This document shows, in pieces, positions 17,268 through 26,225 of a stretch of DNA of 64,000 bases. The notes beneath the pieces were generated by a model. That model ran no database searches. It was given only the letters and a program-made list of their open reading frames with translations, and was not told where the DNA came from. Source of the stretch: [Clostridium] ultunense DSM 10521 (lineage in GTDB: Bacteria; Bacillota; Clostridia; Tissierellales; Tepidimicrobiaceae); NCBI RefSeq assembly GCF_000511955.1, contig NZ_AZSU01000003.1, forward strand, positions 148,812-212,811, in the 5' to 3' direction. Every line of letters starts with the position of its first letter. The stretch's first letter is position 1. The position numbers were made by a program, and so were the translations under genes.

Positions 17268-18116
17268 ATGAATATTAATTGGTATCCAGGACATATGAAA
17301 AAAACTAAGGAATCTATAAAGAAAAATCTATCTTTAGTCGACATAGTTTATGAAGTAATCGATGCTAGAATACCTTTTAGTAGTCAAAATCCTGAAATTG
17401 ATGGGATCTTAGGAAGGAAGTCCAGAATAATAATTCTAAATAAATCGGATTTAGCGGATATGGAATCTAATAAAAAATGGCAAGACTATTTTGGGAAAAA
17501 AGGAATTTCTTCAGTTATAGTTGATTGTATTAATAATAGGGGTTTAGAAGAGGTAATAAAATTATCCTATAGATTAACTGGGGAAAGAAGAAGGCATTTA
17601 GCTAAAAAAGGTATAAAAAATAGGCCTATTAGGGTCATGATAGTAGGTGTTCCTAATGTTGGTAAGTCTACATTAATTAATAGTCTGTCAAAGCGTAAGG
17701 GGACAAAAGTTGGTAATAAACCAGGGGTAACAAGGGTAAATCAATGGATAAGGTTAAAGGGAGATCTGGAATTATTAGACACACCTGGTATATTATGGCC
17801 TAAATTTGAAGATAAAGAGGTTGGATTGAATTTAGCTTTTACAGGGGCCATTAAGGATGAATTGTTAGACATAGAGAATTTGGCTATAAAATTAGTGGAA
17901 AGGCTTAATGCCATGTCTAAAGCTTTTATTGAGGAAAGGTATGATATTTTAGTTGAAAATAAGGCTCCCCATGATATCATATTAGAAATTGGTAAAAAAA
18001 GAGGATGCATTGTAAAGGGTGGAGAAATTGATTTTAGCAAAGCCAGCAATATAATTCTGGATGAATTCAGAAAAGGGATTATTGGAAGGATTACTTTAGA
18101 ATTACCTGTTCTTTAA
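17268..18116 (+). CDS. rbgA: Ribosome biogenesis GTPase RbgA (YlqF)
   Basis: A 282-residue circularly permuted GTPase: the base-binding motif NKSD (about residue 62) comes before the P-loop GVPNVGKST (about residue 127) and DTPG (about residue 170). RbgA helps the last steps of 50S subunit assembly. The start MNINWYPGHMKKT is the family hallmark. rnhB follows directly, as in B. subtilis. Confidence 0.95.
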   Translation: MNINWYPGHMKKTKESIKKNLSLVDIVYEVIDARIPFSSQNPEIDGILGRKSRIIILNKSDLADMESNKKWQDYFGKKGISSVIVDCINNRGLEEVIKLSYRLTGERRRHLAKKGIKNRPIRVMIVGVPNVGKSTLINSLSKRKGTKVGNKPGVTRVNQWIRLKGDLELLDTPGILWPKFEDKEVGLNLAFTGAIKDELLDIENLAIKLVERLNAMSKAFIEERYDILVENKAPHDIILEIGKKRGCIVKGGEIDFSKASNIILDEFRKGIIGRITLELPVL

Positions 18117-18130
18117 TATAGGGGGTTAAT

Positions 18131-18742
18131 ATGCCACTTAAAATAGAAAAGGATTTGCAGAAGAAAGGTTATGAGCTTATTGCTTGTATAGATGAAGTAG
18201 GAAGAGGTTGCTTAGCTGGAGATGTGGTTGCCTGTGCAATTATTATGCCTAAAGGTATGGCAATTGAGGGAGTTACTGACTCAAAAAAACTATCTGTTAA
18301 AAAGAGAGAAAAACTATATGGTGAAATTACAAAATATGCTGTAGCTATAGGCATAGGGCAAATAGGGCCTAATATTATAGACCAAATAAATATAAAAGAG
18401 AGTACCAGGTTAGCAATGAAGAAATCAGTATTAAATTTAAAAGACGGAAATGGCCGGTCAATACTTCCAGATTTTTTATTGGTGGATGCAGAGAATATTC
18501 CTATTGACATACCTCAATTGAGTCTCATAAAAGGCGATGAAAAAAGTCATGGTATCGCCTGTGCTTCCATTGTGGCAAAAGTATATAGGGATAGATTGTG
18601 CGAAAAGTGGGGACAAGATTATCAGGGTTATAAAATTGAAAAAAATAAGGGTTATGGCACTAAAGAACATAGGGAAGCAATTGAAGCTTTTGGACCTTCA
18701 CCTATACATAGGATGACTTTCTTAAAAAACATAGTAAAATAA
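18131..18742 (+). CDS. rnhB: Ribonuclease HII
   Basis: A 203-residue nuclease that cuts RNA in RNA-DNA hybrids and removes single misincorporated ribonucleotides. The catalytic DEVGRG (Asp21, Glu22), DSKKLS and LVDAE acidic residues are present. The ATG follows AGGGGG. It is followed closely by the ylqG/ylqH-type pair, an arrangement shared with B. subtilis. Confidence 0.95.
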   Translation: MPLKIEKDLQKKGYELIACIDEVGRGCLAGDVVACAIIMPKGMAIEGVTDSKKLSVKKREKLYGEITKYAVAIGIGQIGPNIIDQINIKESTRLAMKKSVLNLKDGNGRSILPDFLLVDAENIPIDIPQLSLIKGDEKSHGIACASIVAKVYRDRLCEKWGQDYQGYKIEKNKGYGTKEHREAIEAFGPSPIHRMTFLKNIVK

Positions 18743-18757
18743 GGTGGTGGAGAGATT

Positions 18758-20122
18758 ATGAAGATTGAGGATTTTATAGATTTTAAAAAAATATTTTTAG
18801 GCGAAAAGGGAGATCTTTTCCAAGAGGGAAACTTAATTGAAGGAGAAATTTTAGATATAGACAAAGGTCTAGTATCAATCCATATTAAGGATTTTGGAGT
18901 AATAAAGGCTAAATCTGAAAAACCTTTAAATCATCCTAAAGGTAAAACCTTAAGCTTCATAATTAAAGAGTCATCGCCTGATAAAATCCAATTAAAACCC
19001 ATCTTAGAAAATATGGAGATTAAAAGACCTTCCCTATCCTTAAATGAAAGAGACGAATATTTGCTAAATATTTTGAAAGAGTTTAATATTAAAGCTAGTC
19101 CTATTTCCCTTGAATTCTTAGACAATCTGGTGAAATTCAATCTGCCTATAAATAAAGAGAATTTGGTTTATGGAATTGGTATATTAGACAAATTAGAGCA
19201 ATTATTAAATCTGAAAGAGGATGAAGCAATAGTTTTGCCTAATTCAAGAGAAGAAATTGAGGATATAGGAAAAGAAGATGTTAGAAATTTATTAATAGTT
19301 AAAGAGGATGAATCTATATATAAAACCAGTCTTAAAGAAAGCATTAATGCTACAATAGAAGAAATTAGAAGTATTGTTCCACCAAATGAAATGGGTATAG
19401 TTTTACAAAAAGCAATAATTTTTTTTATTAAATACAATATTAAACCTACTCTAAACAATATTAAATATTTTTTAGAGTTAAACGAGAACTTAACATTATT
19501 TTCTAAAGATTTCGAAAAGTTAAAAGAGATTTTAGATAAAAAGTTTACAAATCATTTGAAAAGGATTATTATAAATAGTGATGGCTCAAAAAATCTAAGC
19601 GAGAAAAGCCAATCTAAATACAATGATAGTTTGAACAAAATTTTAAATTATCTTAATGACTACAGTTTAAACGTTAATGAAAATCTAAAGGATAAAATTG
19701 AAGAATTGATTAATAAAATTGATTTTTTAAAGGAGATGAATAAAGAATTAACCTTTGTTTATTTGCCTTTAAATTTAGATGACAATATTCAGGATACCGT
19801 TATAACTTTGCTAAAGAAAAACAAGAGAGAAAGTAGGCATAAGGATAAATTAAATGTGTTTATCAATTTAAATACTAAAAGGTTAGGAAATATTAAAATA
19901 TCCTGTTTAGTTTCTAATATCTATATAGATATTAAATTTAGTGGTATAAATAAAGAGGATATTAATTTATTTAAATCTAGGGAAGATGGATTGGGGACTT
20001 TAGTGGAAACTACAGGTTATGAAATAAGAGCTATCGAATATTTATTTGAGGATAATTATTCTATCTTAGATTCTTTAATCGTAAATAGGAAGACCATATA
20101 TAACTTGGATGTGCAGGTGTAA
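18758..20122 (+). CDS. FliK-like protein of the ylqG position
   Basis: A 454-residue protein of unknown function. Its C-terminal part (about residues 330-430, with FVYLPLN and LNTKRLGNIKISCLV) resembles the C-terminal domain of flagellar hook-length control proteins, and its place between rnhB and an FlhB-tail gene matches ylqG of B. subtilis. The N-terminal part is charged and helical and matches nothing I recognise. It is preceded by GGTGG, and the next gene starts two bases after its stop. Its function could be in export-apparatus control, but this is inference; the true fliK lies at 36227. Confidence 0.65.
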   Translation: MKIEDFIDFKKIFLGEKGDLFQEGNLIEGEILDIDKGLVSIHIKDFGVIKAKSEKPLNHPKGKTLSFIIKESSPDKIQLKPILENMEIKRPSLSLNERDEYLLNILKEFNIKASPISLEFLDNLVKFNLPINKENLVYGIGILDKLEQLLNLKEDEAIVLPNSREEIEDIGKEDVRNLLIVKEDESIYKTSLKESINATIEEIRSIVPPNEMGIVLQKAIIFFIKYNIKPTLNNIKYFLELNENLTLFSKDFEKLKEILDKKFTNHLKRIIINSDGSKNLSEKSQSKYNDSLNKILNYLNDYSLNVNENLKDKIEELINKIDFLKEMNKELTFVYLPLNLDDNIQDTVITLLKKNKRESRHKDKLNVFINLNTKRLGNIKISCLVSNIYIDIKFSGINKEDINLFKSREDGLGTLVETTGYEIRAIEYLFEDNYSILDSLIVNRKTIYNLDVQV

Positions 20123-20124
20123 CT

Positions 20125-20415
20125 ATGAAAAAGGAAAAGGTTAATAAAAGTAAGAAAGCTATAGCTCTTTCCTATAAGGAAGGAGATAATGTACCAAAGG
20201 TAATAGCTAAAGGGAAAGGTGAAATAGCAGAAAGAATAGTAGAAGTTGGGGAAAAGGGGAATGTGGAAATATACGAGGATAAGAAATTAGCTGAAGAGTT
20301 GATAAAATTGGATTTACATGATGAAATTCCTTCACAATTATATGAAGCGGTTGCTAAAATTATATTTTTCGTATATCAGTTGGATAGTGAAAAAGGTGAA
20401 TCATATGAAGGATAA
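20125..20415 (+). CDS. FlhB C-terminal-like protein (EscU/YscU/HrcU family, ylqH position)
   Basis: A 96-residue protein matching only the cytoplasmic tail of FlhB: it shares the pattern of VIAKGKGEIAERI, LAEELIKLDLHDEIPSQLYEAV and the final hydrophobic YQLD-type end with the flagellar FlhB at 46978. The self-cleavage motif Asn-Pro-Thr-His of FlhB is missing; the equivalent place reads YKEGDNVPK. FlhB-tail homologues of this kind (FhlB) can partly stand in for the FlhB tail in some bacteria. It overlaps the next gene by 11 bases. Confidence 0.8.
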   Translation: MKKEKVNKSKKAIALSYKEGDNVPKVIAKGKGEIAERIVEVGEKGNVEIYEDKKLAEELIKLDLHDEIPSQLYEAVAKIIFFVYQLDSEKGESYEG

Positions 20416-20761
20416 TATAAAAAAAGGTTTATTAGGAGAAAATGAAGCTATTAAATATCTTATTTCCCAAGGTTACAGGATAATGGATAGAAATTATAGA
20501 ACAAGGCTTGGGGAAATAGATATAATTGCTATTAAATCTAAAATCCTAGTTTTTGTAGAAGTTAAGGCTAGAACTAGTGCTAATTATGGATACCCCTATG
20601 AAGCAGTAAATTGGAAAAAACGGGAGAAGATTTATAAATCTTCATTAATATATATAAAACATAGGAAGTTGGAAGACTATCAAATAAGATACGACATAAT
20701 AGAAGTATTTTTAAGAGAAAAACCTAAAATCAACCATATAGAAAATGCATTTTGTATATAA
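20405..20761 (+). CDS. YraN family putative nuclease (UPF0102)
   Basis: A 118-residue protein with the restriction-endonuclease-like core GEIDIIAIKSKILVFVEVKA, which supplies the Asp and the Glu-x-Lys catalytic pattern. YraN proteins are found near rnhB and comM in many bacteria, and their substrate is not settled. The ATG at 20405 lies behind AGGTG within the end of the FlhB-tail gene, starting MKDNIKKGLLGENEAI. The gene is not in this place in B. subtilis. Confidence 0.88.
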   Translation: MKDNIKKGLLGENEAIKYLISQGYRIMDRNYRTRLGEIDIIAIKSKILVFVEVKARTSANYGYPYEAVNWKKREKIYKSSLIYIKHRKLEDYQIRYDIIEVFLREKPKINHIENAFCI

Positions 20762-20831
20762 AAGTTCGAAAATAGGTAATTTTCACTATTACCCAGGGAA
20801 TAGTATATCATTTTAATATAAGGGGGCCAAT

Positions 20832-22361
20832 ATGTATTCTAAAATTAATACTTGTATTTTACAAGGATTGAATGGATATACAATTGAAGTGGAAACTGAC
20901 TTATCTAGGGGCTTACCAGTATTCAATATTGTAGGCTTGCCTGATACATCTATCAAAGAGTCAAAGGAAAGGGTAAGGACTGCAATAAAAAATAGTGGAT
21001 TTGAATTTCCTTTATCTAGAATTACCGTAAACTTAGCACCAGCCAATTTAAAGAAAGAAGGTTCACAGTTAGATTTGGCCATTGCATTAGGGATTCTACA
21101 GGCCATGGGGGTAGTCAACGATTCTAATTATAGGGCTACCGCCTTCATCGGAGAACTATCTTTAGATGGACGGCTAAACCCTATAGAAGGTGTATTACCA
21201 ATGGTCATATCTATGAGGAAATCGAATATAAAGAAATGTATAGTTCCTTATGATAATAGGGATGAAGCTTCAATTGTAGAGGATATAGAAATAATTCCAA
21301 TTAAAAATTTAAACCAAGTGATTAAATTTTTAAATAAAGAAGAGAAAATATTTCCCTATAAAAGTCCAAATACCTTTTCACAGGATGAAGAGGAACAATT
21401 CGATATGGATTTTAGCGATATAAAAGGGCAAGAAGGTTTAAAAAGGGCTTTAGAAGTGGCTGCTGCTGGTGCACATAATATGCTTATAATAGGGCCGCCA
21501 GGAGCTGGTAAAACTATGGCAGCTCGTAGATTGCCTACTATATTGCCTAAATTGTCTTTTGAAGAGGCTGTAGAAGTTACTAAGATATATAGTGTGGCTG
21601 GATTGTTAAAATCCAAAGCATTAATAAGGCAACGACCCTTTAGGGCTCCCCACCATACCGCCTCTCCTACCTCTTTAATAGGAGGTGGAAGGATACCTAA
21701 GCCAGGGGAGGTTTCTCTAGCTCATAATGGAGTCCTTTTTTTAGATGAGATACCAGAGTTTAAAAAGGATGTATTAGAAGTTCTAAGGCAACCTATGGAA
21801 GATGGGATTGTAACTATATCCAGGGTTAATGCTACCCTTACCTATCCATCTAAGTTTATGATGATAGCTAGTATGAATCCATGTCCATGCGGTTACTATG
21901 GAGATCCTTATCATGAATGTACTTGTTCACAAAATAGTATCGATAGATATCTTGGTAAGTTGAGCAATCCTCTGCTGGATAGGATCGATATCCATATTGA
22001 GGTGCTGCCAGTAGATTATAAGGATTTAAAGGGAGAGAAAAATTTAGAAACATCGGAAGATATTAGAGCTAGGGTAGGCAGGGCTCGTCAAATACAGTTG
22101 GATAGATATAAAAAAGGTAATATATACAGCAATTCCCAACTAGGCCCAAGAGATATAAAGAAGTATTGTAAACTCAATAAAGAAGCAGAAAATATTTTAA
22201 AAGCAGCATTTAAAAAGTATAGATTCAGCGCCAGAACATATAACAAAGTTCTAAAAGTGAGCAGAACCATAGCTGATTTAGATGGTGAGGATTTAATGCT
22301 TGAAAAGCATATACTGGAAGCTGTAAGATATAGAAGCTTAGATAATAAATACTGGGGGTAA
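20832..22361 (+). CDS. comM: YifB/ComM family AAA ATPase (Mg-chelatase-like)
   Basis: A 509-residue ATPase with an N-terminal Lon-protease-like domain (about residues 1-170), the Walker A motif GPPGAGKTM, the Walker B LFLDEIPEF, and a cysteine-rich insert CPCGYYGDPYHECTC. In naturally transformable bacteria ComM is a helicase that extends the branch point of incoming DNA. It is followed by dprA, also a recombination factor, which supports a role in handling single-stranded DNA. An inverted repeat GGTAAT/ATTACC lies in the upstream gap (about 20776-20794). Confidence 0.9.
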   Translation: MYSKINTCILQGLNGYTIEVETDLSRGLPVFNIVGLPDTSIKESKERVRTAIKNSGFEFPLSRITVNLAPANLKKEGSQLDLAIALGILQAMGVVNDSNYRATAFIGELSLDGRLNPIEGVLPMVISMRKSNIKKCIVPYDNRDEASIVEDIEIIPIKNLNQVIKFLNKEEKIFPYKSPNTFSQDEEEQFDMDFSDIKGQEGLKRALEVAAAGAHNMLIIGPPGAGKTMAARRLPTILPKLSFEEAVEVTKIYSVAGLLKSKALIRQRPFRAPHHTASPTSLIGGGRIPKPGEVSLAHNGVLFLDEIPEFKKDVLEVLRQPMEDGIVTISRVNATLTYPSKFMMIASMNPCPCGYYGDPYHECTCSQNSIDRYLGKLSNPLLDRIDIHIEVLPVDYKDLKGEKNLETSEDIRARVGRARQIQLDRYKKGNIYSNSQLGPRDIKKYCKLNKEAENILKAAFKKYRFSARTYNKVLKVSRTIADLDGEDLMLEKHILEAVRYRSLDNKYWG

Positions 22362-22370
22362 CATGGAATT

Positions 22371-23465
22371 ATGGAAATCTCCAATAGAGATATACTAATT
22401 TGGTTAAACAGTTTAAATGTTGGAAATAGAACTATTGAAAGAATAATGAAGCAAGTTCCTCAACTGGTAGATCTTTGGGAACTGCCTTCAGATAAATTAT
22501 ATAATTTAAAGAGTATTAACAATAAAATTATAGATAAGATAATATCCAACCGCAAAGATGATTATTTAAAAAGATTATTTCATATTGTAGATGAGCAAAA
22601 TATAAATATAATTACTATTTTTGATAAAGATTATCCGAGGAGATTACACTATATATACGATAATCCTAAGGTTATATATTTAAAAGGAAATTTAACCGAA
22701 GAAGACAGTCTTGCTATTGCCGTAGTTGGCTCAAGAAAAGTCACATCTTATGGGAGATGGGCTACAGAAAAGTTTGTCGAAGAATTGGTTAAGCTAGATG
22801 TTACCATAGTTAGTGGTTTAGCTTTGGGAGTTGATGGTATAGCACATAATAAAGCTTTAGAGGGAAATGGTAGAACTATAGGAGTACTAGGAAATGGGTT
22901 GGACATTATCTACCCCCGAAAAAACAGAGACCTTTATAGGGAAGTTCCTAAAAATGGAGCTTTAATGTCTGAATATTTCTTAGGTGTACCACCTTTAGCC
23001 TATAATTTTCCTCAGAGAAACCGAATAATCAGCGGGCTATCTTTAGGGGTAATTATAATTGAAGCTAAAGAAAAAAGTGGTTCCCTAATAACAGCTAGCC
23101 ATGCTTTAGAACAGGGGAAGGAAGTGTTTGCTCTTCCTGGTAATATAAATAGTATTTTTAGCAAAGGTACAAACAAGCTAATAAAGGATGGTGCTAAATT
23201 AATAATGGATATTGATGATATAATTGAAGAAGTATATGAACTACAAGTAAAAATGAAAATAAAAAAAGAAGAAAGCTTAGATTATTCTCAATTTAGCCCT
23301 TTAGAGCTGGAGGTAATAGAATGTATAAAGGAAGGGCCTATTCACTCTGATAGCATAGCTTTGAGTACAGGACTAGATATTTCCACTATAAACAGTATTC
23401 TGACCGTATTAGAGCTTAAAGGAGCCATCAAAGAGATGACAGGTAGGGTATTTACTTTATCTTAA
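22371..23465 (+). CDS. dprA: DNA-processing protein DprA
   Basis: A 364-residue protein that loads RecA onto incoming single-stranded DNA. The Rossmann-like core is clear: VVGSRKVTSYGRWA, SGLALGVDGIAHNKALE, GNGLDIIYPRKN, FPQRNRIISG and SGSLITASHALEQGKEVFA. A C-terminal winged-helix domain (about residues 300-364) follows. The ATG at 22371 starts 10 bases after comM; a GGGGGT lies 12 bases upstream, a little far. An out-of-frame ATG at 22363 is nearer to that site but opens only a short frame. Confidence 0.95.
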   Translation: MEISNRDILIWLNSLNVGNRTIERIMKQVPQLVDLWELPSDKLYNLKSINNKIIDKIISNRKDDYLKRLFHIVDEQNINIITIFDKDYPRRLHYIYDNPKVIYLKGNLTEEDSLAIAVVGSRKVTSYGRWATEKFVEELVKLDVTIVSGLALGVDGIAHNKALEGNGRTIGVLGNGLDIIYPRKNRDLYREVPKNGALMSEYFLGVPPLAYNFPQRNRIISGLSLGVIIIEAKEKSGSLITASHALEQGKEVFALPGNINSIFSKGTNKLIKDGAKLIMDIDDIIEEVYELQVKMKIKKEESLDYSQFSPLELEVIECIKEGPIHSDSIALSTGLDISTINSILTVLELKGAIKEMTGRVFTLS

Positions 23466-23493
23466 TGAATTTGGTTAATCGGAGGTGTAATCA

Positions 23494-25578
23494 TTGCAAA
23501 AGAACTTAGTTATCGTTGAATCACCTGCAAAGGCAAAAACAATAGGAAAGTTTTTAGGTAAAAATTATAAAGTTAAAGCTTCTGTAGGTCATGTTAGGGA
23601 TTTACCCAAAAGCAGTTTGGGCATTGATATAGAGAAAAATTTTCAACCGAAATATATAACTATAAGGGGAAAAGGGCCTGTAGTGCAGGAATTGAAAAAT
23701 GAGGCAAAAAAATCAGATAAAATATTTTTGGCAACGGACCCAGATAGGGAGGGGGAAGCAATATCATGGCATTTAGCTTATATTTTAGGGATAGAGGAAG
23801 ATGAACTGGTAAGAGTTGAGTTCAATGAAATAACAAAGGATGCTATATTAAATGCTATAAAAAAGCCTAGACCCATAGATAGAAATTTAGTAGATGCACA
23901 ACAGGCAAGAAGGATTTTGGATAGGCTTGTAGGCTATAAAATCAGTCCACTACTTTGGAGAAAGATAAAAAAAGGATTAAGTGCAGGTAGGGTCCAATCG
24001 GTAACTGTTAAGCTTATATGCGATAGGGAAAAGGAAATTGAAAGTTTTGTGCCTAAAGAATATTGGAGCATTAAAGCTTTATTGGAAAAAGATGAAATCC
24101 CTTTTGAGGCCGCTTTTTATGGTATTATGAAGGATGGTAAGGAGAAAAAACTAGATCTTCCGAACAAGGAAGAAGTAGATAGAATATTAAAATCCTTAGA
24201 CAAAAACAATTTTGTTGTAAAGGAAGTAAAAAAAGGAACTAAAAGGCGAAATCCCTATGCACCATATACAACTAGTACTTTGCAGCAAGATGCATCGAAA
24301 AAATTAGGTTTTTCCACTAGAAAGACTATGATGTTAGCACAACAGATTTATGAAGGAATAGATATTAAAAAAGAAGGCACCGTTGGGTTAATTACCTATA
24401 TGAGGACTGATTCTACTAGGGTTTCAGAGGAAGCTGTAAAACTTACTAAATTATATATTATTGATAATTTTGGAAAAGCTTATAGTAACGGTGGAAAAAC
24501 TTATATTAATAAGAGCAAGAAAGAAGCTCAGGATGCTCATGAAGGTATTAGACCAACCTCTGTATTAAGAAGGCCAGACGATGTTAAAAGTTCTTTAACA
24601 GAAGATCAATTTAAACTGTATCAATTAATATGGAATAGGTTTATCAGTTCACAAATGAGTCCTGCTAAATACGATACTATATCAGTTAAGATATTTTCGA
24701 ATGAAAATATTTTTAGAGCTTCAGGTTCAAAATTGAAATTTGATGGATTTTTAAAGGTATATAATATTGAAGAAAATGCTGAAGACTCTAGGGAAATGCC
24801 AATTCTCAAAGAGGGAGAAATAGTGAAGGTTAATAAAATTGAACCTAATCAGCATTTTACCCAGCCACCTGCTAGATACACTGAGGCTTCCTTAATAAAA
24901 ACTTTAGAAGAGTTAGGTATAGGGAGACCAAGTACCTACTCTCCAACTATTTCTACTATATTAAATAGGGAATATGTTAATCTGAACAATAGATCCTTCG
25001 TACCAACTGAGCTGGGTATATTAGTAAATGATTTATTAGAAGAGTATTTTAAAGATATAGTAGATGAAAAATTTACTGCAGAATTAGAAGAAAAGTTGGA
25101 TGAAATAGCAGAAGGTAAATATTCATGGCAATTAGTTGTGGAAGAATTTTATAGAGAATTTGATAAGGTACTAAAGGTAGCTGAAGAAGAAATCGATAAG
25201 ATTAAAATTGAGGATGAAGTTACCGACGAAGTTTGTGAAAAATGTGGCAAAAACATGGTAATTAAATATGGTAGATATGGGAAATTTTTGGCTTGCCCTG
25301 GGTATCCGGAGTGCAAGAATACAAAGCCCATATTAGATCAATTAGATATTGCCTGTCCATATTGTGGCGGAAACATTGTTAGAAGAAGGTCTAAAAAAGG
25401 GAGAACATTTTATGGTTGCAGTAATTTTCCAGATTGTAATTTTGTTTCTTGGGATGAACCTATAAAAGAAAAATGTCCCCATTGTGAAGGACCTATGGTA
25501 AAGAGAAAATCTAAAAAGGGAGTAGTAAAAAAATGTATGGATAAAGATTGTAATTATAGTAGGATTGATAAAGAATAA
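23494..25578 (+). CDS. topA: DNA topoisomerase I
   Basis: A 694-residue type IA enzyme that relaxes negative supercoils. The toprim domain begins LVIVESPAKAKTIGKFLG with the acidic motif ATDPDREGE, and the catalytic tyrosine is Tyr302 in GLITYMRTDSTR. Three C-terminal zinc-ribbon-like units (CEKCG, CPYCGG and CPHCEG with later cysteines) cover about residues 575-690. The start is TTG at 23494 behind CGGAGGTG. In B. subtilis trmFO and xerC follow; here hslV follows directly. Confidence 0.97.
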   Translation: MQKNLVIVESPAKAKTIGKFLGKNYKVKASVGHVRDLPKSSLGIDIEKNFQPKYITIRGKGPVVQELKNEAKKSDKIFLATDPDREGEAISWHLAYILGIEEDELVRVEFNEITKDAILNAIKKPRPIDRNLVDAQQARRILDRLVGYKISPLLWRKIKKGLSAGRVQSVTVKLICDREKEIESFVPKEYWSIKALLEKDEIPFEAAFYGIMKDGKEKKLDLPNKEEVDRILKSLDKNNFVVKEVKKGTKRRNPYAPYTTSTLQQDASKKLGFSTRKTMMLAQQIYEGIDIKKEGTVGLITYMRTDSTRVSEEAVKLTKLYIIDNFGKAYSNGGKTYINKSKKEAQDAHEGIRPTSVLRRPDDVKSSLTEDQFKLYQLIWNRFISSQMSPAKYDTISVKIFSNENIFRASGSKLKFDGFLKVYNIEENAEDSREMPILKEGEIVKVNKIEPNQHFTQPPARYTEASLIKTLEELGIGRPSTYSPTISTILNREYVNLNNRSFVPTELGILVNDLLEEYFKDIVDEKFTAELEEKLDEIAEGKYSWQLVVEEFYREFDKVLKVAEEEIDKIKIEDEVTDEVCEKCGKNMVIKYGRYGKFLACPGYPECKNTKPILDQLDIACPYCGGNIVRRRSKKGRTFYGCSNFPDCNFVSWDEPIKEKCPHCEGPMVKRKSKKGVVKKCMDKDCNYSRIDKE

Positions 25579-25593
25579 ATTTTTCTGTACATT

Positions 25594-25622
25594 TTGTTAA
25601 TAATATAGTAATCTATTATATA
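25594..25622 (+). promoter_or_regulatory. Possible hslV-hslU-codY promoter
   Basis: TTGTTA (25594-25599) and TATATA (25617-25622) are 17 bases apart in the gap after topA. The match is weak and the region AT-rich. The inverted repeat ATCTAT-TAT-ATAGAT (25611-25625) overlaps the -10. Confidence 0.3.
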
Positions 25623-25684
25623 GATGATTAAATATTCTGAAAACAACAAATTGATTATGCTTATATTTTAGTGGGGTGTTGCTT

Positions 25685-26215
25685 ATGATGAGTGGTACTA
25701 CTATTGTGGCCATCAAAAAGGATGGTGAAATTGCAATTGCTGGAGATGGTCAAATAACATTTGGAAATGCAACAATTATGAAAAATACTGCAAAAAAGGT
25801 TAGAAAGATATATGACGATAATGTTATAATAGGTTTTGCTGGTTCCGTAGCTGATTCTTTAACATTGGCAGAAATATTGGAAGAAAAATTAGAACAATAT
25901 AGTGGGAATTTAAAAAGGGCTGCTGTTGAATTGGCAAAAGATTGGAGAAGAGATAAAGTATTAAGACGGTTAGAGGCTTTACTAATTGCATCAGACAAGG
26001 AGAATTTGCTTCTGGTTTCAGGAAATGGTGAGGTTATAGAACCAGAAGGAGGAGTAATTGCCATTGGTTCTGGTGGGAACTTTGCTCTAGCTTCTGGAAA
26101 AGCATTATTAAAGTATTCTGATCTAACAGCTGAGGAAATAGCTAGAGAATCCATCTTAATCGCTTCATCTATTTGTGTTTATACTAATGATAATATAACT
26201 GTTGAAGTTATTTAA
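25685..26215 (+). CDS. hslV: ATP-dependent protease subunit HslV
   Basis: A proteasome-like peptidase of about 176 residues that assembles in double rings capped by HslU. The segment [20 protein letters not shown] places the likely catalytic threonine just after a short Met-Met-Ser-Gly leader that would be removed; VGFAGSVAD-type sequence ([10 protein letters not shown]) follows. Two adjacent ATGs (25685 and 25688) could both serve; GGGGTG upstream slightly favours the first. It forms an operon with hslU and codY, as clpQ-clpY-codY in B. subtilis. Confidence 0.94.
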   Translation: MMSGTTIVAIKKDGEIAIAGDGQITFGNATIMKNTAKKVRKIYDDNVIIGFAGSVADSLTLAEILEEKLEQYSGNLKRAAVELAKDWRRDKVLRRLEALLIASDKENLLLVSGNGEVIEPEGGVIAIGSGGNFALASGKALLKYSDLTAEEIARESILIASSICVYTNDNITVEVI

Positions 26216-26225
26216 GGAGGATGAT

